Assembly (NCBI GenBank): GCA_023412995.1 | Contig: JAEZQS010000240.1 | Span: forward strand, 1 to 20,408 | Source of the DNA: Pseudomonadota bacterium | GTDB lineage: Bacteria; Pseudomonadota; Gammaproteobacteria; Xanthomonadales; Rhodanobacteraceae | DNA: 20,408 nucleotides | Direction: 5' to 3' | Shown here: positions 7,395 to 14,666 of the stretch, one piece after another | Position numbering within the stretch: the first letter of the stretch is position 1 | Layout: each line of letters starts with the position of its first letter | Notes under the pieces: model-generated | What the model saw: the letters and a program-made list of their open reading frames with translations, nothing else | Told to the model about the DNA's origin: nothing | The model's database searches: none | Translations under genes and position numbers: made by a program

Positions 7395-8315
7395 ATGGCC
7401 ATGCCCGACCTCAACCTCCTCGTCACGCTCGACGTGCTGCTCGAAGAAGGCAGCGTGGCGCGGGCGGCCAGGCGCCTCCACCTCAGCGCGTCGGCAATGA
7501 GCCGCGCGCTTGCACGGCTGCGTCGCGAAACGGGCGACCCGTTGCTGGTCCGCGCCGGCCGCGGCCTCGTGCCCACGCCCCGTGCAATGGCGTTGCGGGA
7601 CCGCGTGCACCAGGTCGTCGGCGATGCCGAGGCGCTGCTGCGGCCGGCGCTCGCGCTCGACCTCGCGCGCCTGTCGCGCACCTTCACGATCCGCAGCAGC
7701 GAAGGCTTCGCCGAGACGTTCGGACCGGGGCTGCTCGCCGGCATCGCCGCGCAAGCACCCGGCGTGCGGCTGTGGTTCGTGCCCAAGACCGACAAGGACA
7801 GCACCCTGCTGCGCGAAGGCGCGATCGACTTCGAGACCGGCGTCACCAGCAAGGCCATGGGCCCGGAAATCCGCACGCAGGGGCTGTTCCGCGACCGCCT
7901 CGTCGGCATCGTCCGCAAGGGTCATCCGCTGGCGCGCGGCAAGCTCACGCCGCAGCGGTATGCGTCGGCCGCGCACGTGCTGGTCTCCCGCCGCGGCCTG
8001 GACATGGGCTCCGTGGACGAGGCGCTGGAACAGCGCGGCCTCGCACGCAACGGGGCGGTCACGGTCGGCGGCTTTGCCCAGGCAATCGCCCTCGCCGGCC
8101 AGTCCGACCTCATCGCCACCGTGCCGGAAAGGCATACGCAGAGCCTCTGGCGCGGGATGCACCGGTTCGCGCTCCCGCTGCCGATGCCGACGTTCACGGT
8201 CTCCCTGTTCTGGCATCCGCGCCAGGAAGCCGACGCGGCGCACCGCTGGCTGCGCACGCTGCTCCTTGGCGTCTGCCGCGATCCGGCTGCACCCGCACCG
8301 GCCCGGCCGCGGTAA
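7395..8315 (+). CDS. LysR family transcriptional regulator
   Basis: This 306-residue DNA-binding protein has the LysR winged helix-turn-helix at residues 6-65 (LNLLVTLDVLLEEGSVARAARRLH, then SASAMSRALARLR). A periplasmic-binding-protein-like effector domain occupies about residues 92-295. The length is typical. The DLNLLVTLDVLLEE opening resembles the NodD/PA0477-like branch, which often sits beside transport genes. The likely target is the divergent MFS exporter. The start is ATG 7395, with a second in-frame ATG at 7401. No Shine-Dalgarno sequence is visible; a weak -10 (TAGTTC at 7383-7388) would put transcription start close to the ATG, so the message may be leaderless. The effector is unknown. 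Confidence 0.93.
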   Translation: MAMPDLNLLVTLDVLLEEGSVARAARRLHLSASAMSRALARLRRETGDPLLVRAGRGLVPTPRAMALRDRVHQVVGDAEALLRPALALDLARLSRTFTIRSSEGFAETFGPGLLAGIAAQAPGVRLWFVPKTDKDSTLLREGAIDFETGVTSKAMGPEIRTQGLFRDRLVGIVRKGHPLARGKLTPQRYASAAHVLVSRRGLDMGSVDEALEQRGLARNGAVTVGGFAQAIALAGQSDLIATVPERHTQSLWRGMHRFALPLPMPTFTVSLFWHPRQEADAAHRWLRTLLLGVCRDPAAPAPARPR

Positions 8316-8411
8316 ACCGGTGGCTGGCCGCTCGCGGCTGGACGCGCGCGCCGGGGCACGGTGAAATGGCGCACCGGCCAGGCACGCCGGCGGTCGGGCG
8401 GAGGACGCGGC

Positions 8412-8825
8412 GTGTGGAAACCGGTGCTCGGGTACGGAACGCTCCTGGCCGGTGGCACGCTGGCGCTGCAGTGGCTGGACTACCAGCGCGTGGCGGGGAT
8501 GCATCCGGTCGAGATCAGCCTGTTCCTGGTCGCCCTCGCCTTCCTCGCGCTGGGCATCGTCCTCGGCATGCACGTCCTCGCCGCGCGGGCGCCGGCTCCG
8601 TTCGACGGCAACCCGCCCGCGCAGGCGGCACTCGGCCTCAGCGGGCGCGAACTGGACGTCTTGCGCGAGCTGGCCGCCGGCCGCTCGAACAAGGAAATCG
8701 CCGCCCACCTGCACGTGTCGCCCAATACCGTCAAGACGCATGTCGCCCGGCTGTTCCGCAAGCTGGAGGCGCGGCGGCGGACCGAGGCGATCCGGCGCGC
8801 GCGCGAACTGGGCATCGTGCCCTGA
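8412..8825 (+). CDS. Membrane-anchored LuxR-type HTH regulator
   Basis: This is a 137-residue protein with two hydrophobic segments (about residues 4-20 and 33-57) and a C-terminal LuxR/GerE helix-turn-helix (about 76-134). The recognition helix is in SPNTVKTHVARLFRKL. There is no receiver, autoinducer-binding or other N-terminal sensor domain, so sensing, if any, would involve the membrane helices or a partner. The start chosen is GTG 8412, which has GGAGG at 8400-8404, 7 bases upstream. An in-frame GTG at 8361 would add an Arg/Gly-rich stretch with no Shine-Dalgarno. The gene is followed 118 bp later by a DUF4199 membrane protein. This pairing recurs in my memory of bacterial genomes, but its function is not established. 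Confidence 0.88.
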   Translation: MWKPVLGYGTLLAGGTLALQWLDYQRVAGMHPVEISLFLVALAFLALGIVLGMHVLAARAPAPFDGNPPAQAALGLSGRELDVLRELAAGRSNKEIAAHLHVSPNTVKTHVARLFRKLEARRRTEAIRRARELGIVP

Positions 8826-8840
8826 CGCCCGCGTCGGGCG
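8826..8840 (+). terminator. Short hairpin directly after the LuxR-type gene
   Basis: CGCCCG (8826-8831), loop CGT, and CGGGCG (8835-8840) form a perfect 6-bp stem starting at the base after the TGA stop. No T tract follows, so termination is only a possibility. Confidence 0.25.
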
Positions 8841-8866
8841 CGGATCATCCAGGTGACGGCGCCGAT

Positions 8867-8882
8867 TCACCCGTTCGGGTGA
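8867..8882. promoter_or_regulatory. 16-bp palindrome upstream of the DUF4199 gene
   Basis: TCACCCG (8867-8873) and CGGGTGA (8876-8882) are perfect reverse complements around TT. The site is 61 bp before the DUF4199 start. A half-site-like GGTGA lies just upstream (8852-8856). It is a good candidate operator, most simply for the LuxR-type protein encoded immediately upstream. Confidence 0.5.
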
Positions 8883-8943
8883 TTGCCAGGCGGCGCGGCA
8901 TCGCCGTCAATGGCGGCTCCAGTCACCAGCAGGTGTCCACCAC

Positions 8944-9480
8944 ATGCTGCACACCATCCTGAAGTACGGCGTCATTGCCGGCGTGGTCGTCGGCGGATTC
9001 ATGTTCGCCACCTTCCTCGCCTTCTCCGGCATGCCGCCGCTCCGCTACGGCATGCTGATCGGTTACACGACCATGCTGGTCGCGCTGAGCGCGGTGTTCG
9101 TCGGGATCAAGCGCCATCGCGACGTGGACCGGGGCGGCGTGATCGGATTCTGGCGGGCGCTCGGCGTCGGGCTCGGCATCAGCTTCGTCGCCGGGATCTT
9201 CTACGTCCTTTCCTGGGAAGCCGTGCAGGCGCTGTCGCACATGGATTTCGCCAGCACCTATGCCCGGGCGATGCTCGACGGCGAGCGGGCGAAGGGCGCG
9301 AGCCCGGACGCGCTCGCGAAGCTGGCCGCCGACCTGGAGACCTTCAAGGTGCAGTACGCGGACCCGCTGTTCCGCCTGCCGATGACCTTCGCCGAGATCT
9401 TCCCGGTCGGCGTGCTGGTGTCGCTGGTTTCGGCCGGGCTGCTGCGCAACAGCCGCTTCCTGCCGGCGCGGCGGGGTTGA
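8944..9480 (+). CDS. DUF4199 family four-helix membrane protein
   Basis: This 178-residue inner-membrane protein of unknown function matches the DUF4199 pattern: an N-terminal KYGVIAG..GG helix, an FWRALGVGLGISFVAGIFY third helix and a long soluble segment before the last helix. Predicted helices are at about residues 6-27, 35-55, 69-94 and 148-167. The segment at about 95-145 (ending METFKVQY-like, seen here as LETFKVQYADP) is charged and helical. The start is ATG 8944, with a modest AGGTG upstream. It lies downstream of, and probably works with, the membrane-anchored LuxR-type regulator. A 12-bp-stem hairpin follows 18 bp after the stop. I know of no biochemical role for the family. Confidence 0.88.
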   Translation: MLHTILKYGVIAGVVVGGFMFATFLAFSGMPPLRYGMLIGYTTMLVALSAVFVGIKRHRDVDRGGVIGFWRALGVGLGISFVAGIFYVLSWEAVQALSHMDFASTYARAMLDGERAKGASPDALAKLAADLETFKVQYADPLFRLPMTFAEIFPVGVLVSLVSAGLLRNSRFLPARRG

Positions 9481-9498
9481 CCCGCGGTCGGCGGGCGT

Positions 9499-9527
9499 GG
9501 AGCCCGCGCGAATGCCGCGCGGGCTCC
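9499..9527. terminator. Strong hairpin between convergent genes
   Basis: GGAGCCCGCGCG (9499-9510), loop AATGC, and CGCGCGGGCTCC (9516-9527) form a perfect 12-bp stem. It lies between the stop of the DUF4199 gene and the end of the oppositely oriented S9 pseudogene, the usual place for a bidirectional terminator. No T tract is present on either strand, so it may act as an RNA-stabilising or Rho-assisted end. Confidence 0.55.
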
Positions 9528-9547
9528 TGGCCAGATGGAGTCGCCGG

Positions 9548-10502
9548 CTAGGGCGCGCTGGGGGCCGCCCCCGCCCTGGCGCCGATGTGCGCATCGAGGA
9601 AGGCGGCCAGCCGGGTGTAGAACTCCACCTGGTTGGCGGTGTCGTAGAAGCCGTGGCCCTCGCTGTCCTTCACCAGCCACTCGTAGGGATGATGGTGCTC
9701 GTCAAGCGCATCGCGCATGGCCCTGGCCTGCGCGATGGGCACGCGTTCGTCGCGCCCGCCGGCGACCAGCATCACGGCCGCCTTGATGCGGTCGGCGGCA
9801 GCCACCGGCGAACGCGTGCGCAGCTCCTGCGTGTTGCCGCCCAGAACCATGTCCAGGTATTCCGTCCCGTAGAGGCTGCGTGGCACGTCGCCGCGCGAGT
9901 ACATCATCGGCAGGTCGTACACGCCGACGTAACCGATCGCGCAGCGGTAGAGGTCCGGCTCGCGCTCGACGCCCGAGAGCGCGGCGTAGCCGCCGTAGCT
10001 GGCGACGCCGGCAAAACGCTTCTCCACCCGCTTCAGGTGCGAGCCGACGCCGTCCTTTCCGCGATATCCGAACAGCATGCGGCCGTTGCTGCCATCGGCG
10101 TCGATGGCGTACAGCTCGCCATTTGGCTGTGGCCGGTCGACGCCGCCGAGCTGCTCTGCCACGGTGGCGACCACGCGGGTATCGCTCACCCACCAGAAAT
10201 CGTCGATCACGTGGTTGCCGCCCGCGCGCACCGTGGCGATGCTGCTTGAGGTTGACCCGGTCGACCACGTAGAGCACCGAGCTTCCGTCCTCGAGCGGCA
10301 CGGTCATGCCCAGGTACTGTCCGCCCGGCGAGAGCTGCATGTCATTCATCTGCGGGCGCCGGAAGAACGCCTCGACTGGTGGAGCGGCGGTGGATTCCGT
10401 CGGGGCGTTGGCGGTTCCTGTGGCCGGTACGGCGGCGTCGGCCGCGATCGCGGCGGCAAGGGCCAGCAGGCCCGCGCTGAACGTGGTGGTGACGGAATGC
10501 AT
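9548..10502 (-). pseudogene. Decayed S9 family peptidase (frameshift plus internal deletion)
   Basis: This is the remnant of a secreted prolyl-oligopeptidase-family enzyme. The start at ATG 10502 has GGGAGA upstream and encodes a signal peptide (MHSVTTTFSAGLLALAAAIA), then a family-like segment (EAFFRRPQMNDMQLSPGGQYL). Near 10240-10250 the frame changes by one base, after VDRVNLK, and homology resumes in another frame with RAGGNHVIDDFWWVSDTRVV. At about 10010-10030 the sequence jumps from the N-terminal region (GSHLKRVEKR) to the catalytic core (FAGVASYGGYAALSG). That omits roughly 300 residues normally present, leaving about 318 codons instead of some 640. Asp (GGRDERV) and His (SEGHGFYD) survive, but the Gly two residues before the Ser is Val. 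A GTG at 10231 could start a short 227-residue product, unlikely to be active. Confidence 0.8.
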
Positions 10503-10783
10503 CCCTGATCTCCCTTCAGAGTTGGCGTTGCGCCGCCGCGCAGCAGTGCGCGTCGGCTGTGGTGCCCTTCTACGTGGCCTTCCTGTCCCCGGTGTTGCCA
10601 TCGCGGTGCCGGCAGCGGCGCCGCCGGTCCGTTGCGCACACGGTGCGCTGCTGCAGAAAGCGTGCCCTGCGCCCTTCACCCTTCGTGCGTGCCATCGCGG
10701 CGGCATCGCGCCGGGAACGCCCCCCCCAGGAGCCCGGTGCAACCTGGTTCGACTTCGGTCTGCGCTTCGTCGCTCCGCAGTCG

Positions 10784-12235
10784 TCAGGGAGCGGACGGCA
10801 CGCGTCCGTAGCGGTCCTCGAGGCGCACGATGTCGTCTTCCCCGAAATAGTCCCCGCACTGCACCTCGATCAGGTGGATGTCGGTGGCGGTGGGGTTTTC
10901 CAGCCGGTGGACGGTGTCCATCGGGATGTAGGTGGACTGGTTTCGCTCGAGCAGGAACTCGCGTTCGCCCACGCGCACCTTCGCGGTGCCTTCTACCACG
11001 GTCCAGTGCTCGCTGCGCCGGTGGTGGAGCTGCAGCGACAGCACGTGGCCGGGCTTCACGGTGAGCCGCTTGACCTTGCAGTCGTCGGCGTCCTCCAGCA
11101 CGGTGTAGCTGCCCCACGGACGGTGCACGGTCGGATGCACGCTGGCGGCGGCGTGGTTGGTCGCGCGCAGGCGCTCGACCACCAGCTTGACCTGCTGCGC
11201 GCGCTCGCGGTGCGAGACCAGTACCGCGTCGCCGGTGTCGACGATGACGAGGTCGTGCACGCCGACGGCAGCGACGATGCGCGTGTCGGACTGGATGTAG
11301 CAGTTCGCGCTCTCGACCAGGATCGCCTGCCCGCGCACGCGGTTGCCGTCGCCGTCGGCGTCGTCGAGGTCGCTCATCGCCTTCCACGAACCGATGTCGC
11401 TCCAGTCGAACGTGGCCGGTACCACCGCGACCTTCGCTGCGCGTTCCATGATGGCGTAGTCGATCGAGATGTCCGGCTGCGCGAGGAATGCCTCGCGCGC
11501 GAACTCGACCGGGCTGTCGTGGTTGATGGCCTGCGCGTGGCAGGCCTCCGCCGCGGCGAGCACGTCGGGACACGTCGATGCCGCCGCGGCGAGCAGCGCG
11601 TCGGCACGGAAGCAGAACATGCCCGAGTTCCAGGCATGGTCGCCGCCGGCGACGTAGCTTTCTGCCGTCTGCAGGTCGGGCTTTTCGACGAAGGCCGCGA
11701 CGCGGCGGCCGGGCGACGGCGCGCCCTGCTGCAGCACGATGTCCGCGCCCATGCGGATGTAGCCGAAACCGGTTTCCGGGTGGGTCGGGCGGATGCCGAA
11801 GGTGACCAGCCAGCCCTCTGCGGCCAGCGCCACCGCCCGCGCGGTGTCCGCCGCGAATGCGTCGAGGTCGCGGATCAGGTGGTCGGCAGGCAACACCAGC
11901 AACACCGCCTCGCCGCCCCATTGCGCGCGCGCGTGCAGCGCGGCGAGCACGACCGCGGGTGCGGTGTTGCGGCCCGCCGGTTCCAGCAGGAACGGCAGCC
12001 GGTCCAGGTCCGCCTGCGGCTGCTGCGCGTATTCGTCGCGGGTCAGGAAGTAGTAGTCGCGCCCGGTGACGGTGAGCACCGGCGCGCCGGCGGCCACGCG
12101 CAGCGCGCGGTCGAGCGTCTTGCGCAGCAGCGACTCGCCGTCGCCCATGCGCATGAAGGGCTTGGGATAGGCGCTGCGCGACACGGGCCACAGGCGCGTG
12201 CCGGCTCCGCCGGAAAGGATCACGGGTACAAGCAT
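10784..12235 (-). CDS. manC: Bifunctional mannose-1-phosphate guanylyltransferase/mannose-6-phosphate isomerase
   Basis: This 483-residue cytoplasmic enzyme interconverts fructose-6-P and mannose-6-P and makes GDP-mannose from mannose-1-P. It is the type II PMI-GMP known as XanB, ManC or AlgA. Residues 8-20 (SGGAGTRLWPVSR) are the nucleotide-binding signature, and FVEKPD further on is the sugar-phosphate site. The C-terminal cupin isomerase domain begins at about residue 371 (RPWGSYTVLE), with metal-site residues in LQLHHRRSEHW and the GEDDIVRLEDRYGR ending typical of the family. The ATG at 12235 has GGAG about 8 bases upstream and lies 4 bp after the rfbD stop, so it is the last gene of the rfb operon. 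In Xanthomonas the xanA phosphomannomutase gene usually adjoins; here an S9 pseudogene does. Confidence 0.95.
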   Translation of the reverse strand: MLVPVILSGGAGTRLWPVSRSAYPKPFMRMGDGESLLRKTLDRALRVAAGAPVLTVTGRDYYFLTRDEYAQQPQADLDRLPFLLEPAGRNTAPAVVLAALHARAQWGGEAVLLVLPADHLIRDLDAFAADTARAVALAAEGWLVTFGIRPTHPETGFGYIRMGADIVLQQGAPSPGRRVAAFVEKPDLQTAESYVAGGDHAWNSGMFCFRADALLAAAASTCPDVLAAAEACHAQAINHDSPVEFAREAFLAQPDISIDYAIMERAAKVAVVPATFDWSDIGSWKAMSDLDDADGDGNRVRGQAILVESANCYIQSDTRIVAAVGVHDLVIVDTGDAVLVSHRERAQQVKLVVERLRATNHAAASVHPTVHRPWGSYTVLEDADDCKVKRLTVKPGHVLSLQLHHRRSEHWTVVEGTAKVRVGEREFLLERNQSTYIPMDTVHRLENPTATDIHLIEVQCGDYFGEDDIVRLEDRYGRVPSAP

Positions 12236-12239
12236 CGAC

Positions 12240-13208
12240 TTACTCCGGTCGGCGGCGCGTTGCACTGCCCGGGCCCTCCCCGGACGCGGGCGGCGCGTCG
12301 CGGGCCATGGCGTCGAGTACCGCGTCCAGCCCTTCCCGCCAATCGGGCAATTGTAGCCCGAAGCAGTCGCGCAGCCGTGACGTGTCCAGCACCGACCACG
12401 CCGGGCGGCGCGCCCGGGTGGGGAATTGCGCCGTGGAAACCGCCGTCACGTGCGGGCGGCGCGCCAGCAGGCCGCGCGCGAACGCGCCATCGACGATGGC
12501 CTGGGCGAATTCGTGCCAGCTGCACTGTCCCGCCGCAACGAGGTGGACGATGCCCGGACCGGCGCCAGCGGCACCGTCCTGCCACTGCGCGAGCATCGCG
12601 GCGCTCGCCTGCGCAATCCATGGGGCGGGGGTGGGCGCGCCGACCTGGTCGTCGACCACGCGCAGTTCGTCGCGTTCGCGCGCCAGCCGCAGCATCGTGT
12701 GCAGGAAGTTGTGGCCGTGCGCGGCATAGACCCAGGCGGTGCGCACGATCAGATGCGCCGCCCCGCTCGCCCGCAGGGCCGCTTCGCCGGCGAGCTTGCT
12801 GCGGCCGTAGACGCTGACCGGAGCGGCCGGATCGTCCTCGCGACAGGGCCGGGGCGCGCCGCCATCGAACACGTAGTCGGTCGAGTAGTGCAGCACGCGT
12901 GCGCCGTGCGCGGCCGCCCAGCGGCCGATCTCGCCGACTGCCTCGTGGTTGATCCGGTCTGCCAGCGCGGGCTCGTCCTCGGCGCGATCGACCGCGGTGT
13001 AGGCCGCGGCATTCACCACCGTGTCCGGCGCCGCCGCCGCAAGCGCGGCCTGCAGCGATGCATGATCCGCCAGGTCCGCGGCAAGGCAGGCGGAACCGTC
13101 GGCCAGCACGCCATCGCGCGTGGCCGGCACCAGCCGGCCCAGCGGCACCAGCGCGCGGCGCAGTTCCATACCGAGCTGGCCGTTGGCTCCCAGCAGCAGG
13201 ATGGTCAT
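12240..13208 (-). CDS. rfbD: dTDP-4-dehydrorhamnose reductase (RmlD)
   Basis: This 322-residue NAD(P)H-dependent reductase carries out the last step to dTDP-L-rhamnose. The Rossmann motif GANGQLG is at residues 7-13. The active-site Thr110 is in STDYVFDG, and the YxxxK pair is Tyr134/Lys138 (YGRSKLAGE). The start is ATG 13208; the frame is open further upstream only through the rfbC gene. It follows rfbC by 13 bp and is followed by manC after 4 bp. The C-terminus is slightly long and low in complexity (PPASGEGPGSATRRRPE). Confidence 0.95.
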   Translation of the reverse strand: MTILLLGANGQLGMELRRALVPLGRLVPATRDGVLADGSACLAADLADHASLQAALAAAAPDTVVNAAAYTAVDRAEDEPALADRINHEAVGEIGRWAAAHGARVLHYSTDYVFDGGAPRPCREDDPAAPVSVYGRSKLAGEAALRASGAAHLIVRTAWVYAAHGHNFLHTMLRLARERDELRVVDDQVGAPTPAPWIAQASAAMLAQWQDGAAGAGPGIVHLVAAGQCSWHEFAQAIVDGAFARGLLARRPHVTAVSTAQFPTRARRPAWSVLDTSRLRDCFGLQLPDWREGLDAVLDAMARDAPPASGEGPGSATRRRPE

Positions 13209-13221
13209 GCCATGTCCGCCT

Positions 13222-13779
13222 TCAGGGCACGTACGCCGGCAGTCGCTCGTGCGGCACCTCGGCGAGGAATGGCGCTGCCGCATCGCGCGCCGACAGCTGT
13301 GGCTCGGCCACCGGCCAGTCGATCGCGAGAGCGGCGTCGTTCCAGCGGATCGCCGTGTCCGCTTCGCGGTCGTACAGCGTGGTGCACTGGTAGGTGAAGG
13401 TCGCGTGCCCGGACAGCACCGCGAAGCCGTGCGCGAAACCTTCGGGTATCCAGAAATGGCGCTTGTTGTCGGCCGACAGGATGGCCGCGGCCCACCGGCC
13501 GAAGGTCGGCGAGCCGGTGCGGATGTCCACCGCCACGTCGTACACCTCGCCTTCCAGCACGCTGACGAGCTTGCCCTGCGGGTTCGGCCACTGGTAGTGC
13601 AAGCCGCGTAGCACGCCCTCGGCCGAGCGCGACACGTTCGCCTGCACGAAGTGCAGGTCCAGGCCCGCTTCGGCGAAGCGCGACGCGTTGAAGCTCTCGT
13701 AGAAGTAGCCGCGCGCGTCGCCGTGCACCTGTGGCTCGATCACGACGCAACCCGGCAGGGCCGTGCGGATCACCTTCAC
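13222..13779 (-). CDS. rfbC: dTDP-4-dehydrorhamnose 3,5-epimerase (RmlC)
   Basis: This 185-residue cupin-fold enzyme epimerises C3 and C5 of dTDP-4-keto-6-deoxyglucose. The family block RGYFYESFN (about 23-31), catalytic His61 in RGLHYQ, the cupin strand VSVLEGEVYDVAVD and Tyr130 in TFTYQCTTLYD are all present. The start is GTG 13779, which overlaps the rfbA stop as GTGA (translational coupling) and gives the family N-terminus MKVIRTALPG. An extension further upstream would lie inside rfbA. Length is typical. Confidence 0.95.
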   Translation of the reverse strand: MKVIRTALPGCVVIEPQVHGDARGYFYESFNASRFAEAGLDLHFVQANVSRSAEGVLRGLHYQWPNPQGKLVSVLEGEVYDVAVDIRTGSPTFGRWAAAILSADNKRHFWIPEGFAHGFAVLSGHATFTYQCTTLYDREADTAIRWNDAALAIDWPVAEPQLSARDAAAPFLAEVPHERLPAYVP

Positions 13780-14663
13780 GGGGTGCGCCCCTGCCGCACC
13801 AGCTCGTGCAGGTAGCGCCCGTAGCCGTTTTTCGCCAGCGGCGCGGCCAGGCGCAGCACCTGCTCGGCATCGATCCAGCCCTGCTGCCAGGCGATTTCCT
13901 CGGGGCAGCAGATCTTGAGGCCCTGGCGGCGCTCGATCGTCTCGACGTAGGTGGAGGCTTCCACCAGCGACTCGTGGGTGCCGGTGTCGAGCCAGGCGTA
14001 GCCGCGCCCGAGACGCTCGAGCATGAGCGTTCCGGCTTCGAGGTAGCGGCGGTTGAGGTCGGTGATCTCCAGCTCGCCGCGGGCGGAAGGCTGCAGCTGC
14101 GCGGCGTGGTCGCAGACCGATCCGTCGTAGAAGTAGAGGCCGGTAACGGCCCAGTTCGACCGCGGTTGCACCGGCTTTTCCTCGAGGCCGATGACGCACC
14201 CGCCGCCGTCGAACTCGGCCACGCCGTAGCGTTCCGGATCGCTCACGCGGTAACCGAAAATGGTCGCGCCGTGCGTGCGTGCCACCGCGCGTGCCAGCTG
14301 GTCAGTCAGGCCATGGCCGTAGAAGATGTTGTCGCCGAGCACCAGGCAACTCGGCTGCCCGCGGAGGAACTCGCGCCCGATCAGGAACGCCTGCGCCAGG
14401 CCATCGGGCGAGGGCTGCACGGCGTAGGAAACCGACAGTCCCCACTGCGAACCATCGCCGAGCAGGCGCTGGAACAGCGGCTGCTCGTGCGGGGTGTTGA
14501 TGACGAGGATTTCGCGGATGCCCGCCAGCATCAGCGTGGCGAGCGGGTAGTAGATCATCGGCTTGTCGTACACCGGCAGCAGCTGCTTGCTGACCGCCTG
14601 CGTCACCGGGTACAGCCGCGTGCCGGAACCGCCCGCCAGGATGATGCCCTTGTGCGTCGCCAT
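13776..14663 (-). CDS. rfbA: Glucose-1-phosphate thymidylyltransferase (RmlA)
   Basis: This 295-residue enzyme makes dTDP-glucose from dTTP and glucose-1-phosphate, the first step to dTDP-L-rhamnose. The nucleotide-binding motif GGSGTRLYPVT is at residues 11-21, followed by SKQLLPVYDKPMIYYPL. LVLGDNIFYG (metal site) and GLEEKP (sugar site) are intact, and the C-terminal AWLDTGTHESL segment is typical. It starts at ATG 14663, 3 bp after the rfbB stop, and ends in a GTGA overlap with rfbC. Confidence 0.96.
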   Translation of the reverse strand: MATHKGIILAGGSGTRLYPVTQAVSKQLLPVYDKPMIYYPLATLMLAGIREILVINTPHEQPLFQRLLGDGSQWGLSVSYAVQPSPDGLAQAFLIGREFLRGQPSCLVLGDNIFYGHGLTDQLARAVARTHGATIFGYRVSDPERYGVAEFDGGGCVIGLEEKPVQPRSNWAVTGLYFYDGSVCDHAAQLQPSARGELEITDLNRRYLEAGTLMLERLGRGYAWLDTGTHESLVEASTYVETIERRQGLKICCPEEIAWQQGWIDAEQVLRLAAPLAKNGYGRYLHELVRQGRTP

Positions 14664-14666
14664 CGA

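Noticed and set aside
7269..8870. Upstream extension of the MFS exporter frame to 1007 residues
   Set aside because: It runs antisense through lysR and the LuxR-type gene. Family homology begins after GTG 7268.
10730..10737. Run of eight C as a possible phase-variable tract
   Set aside because: It lies in non-coding sequence far from any clear promoter or reading frame.
10559..12817. 752-codon open frame on the plus strand
   Set aside because: It is antisense to manC and part of rfbD, with low-complexity Arg/Ala/Val/Asp composition and no recognisable domain.
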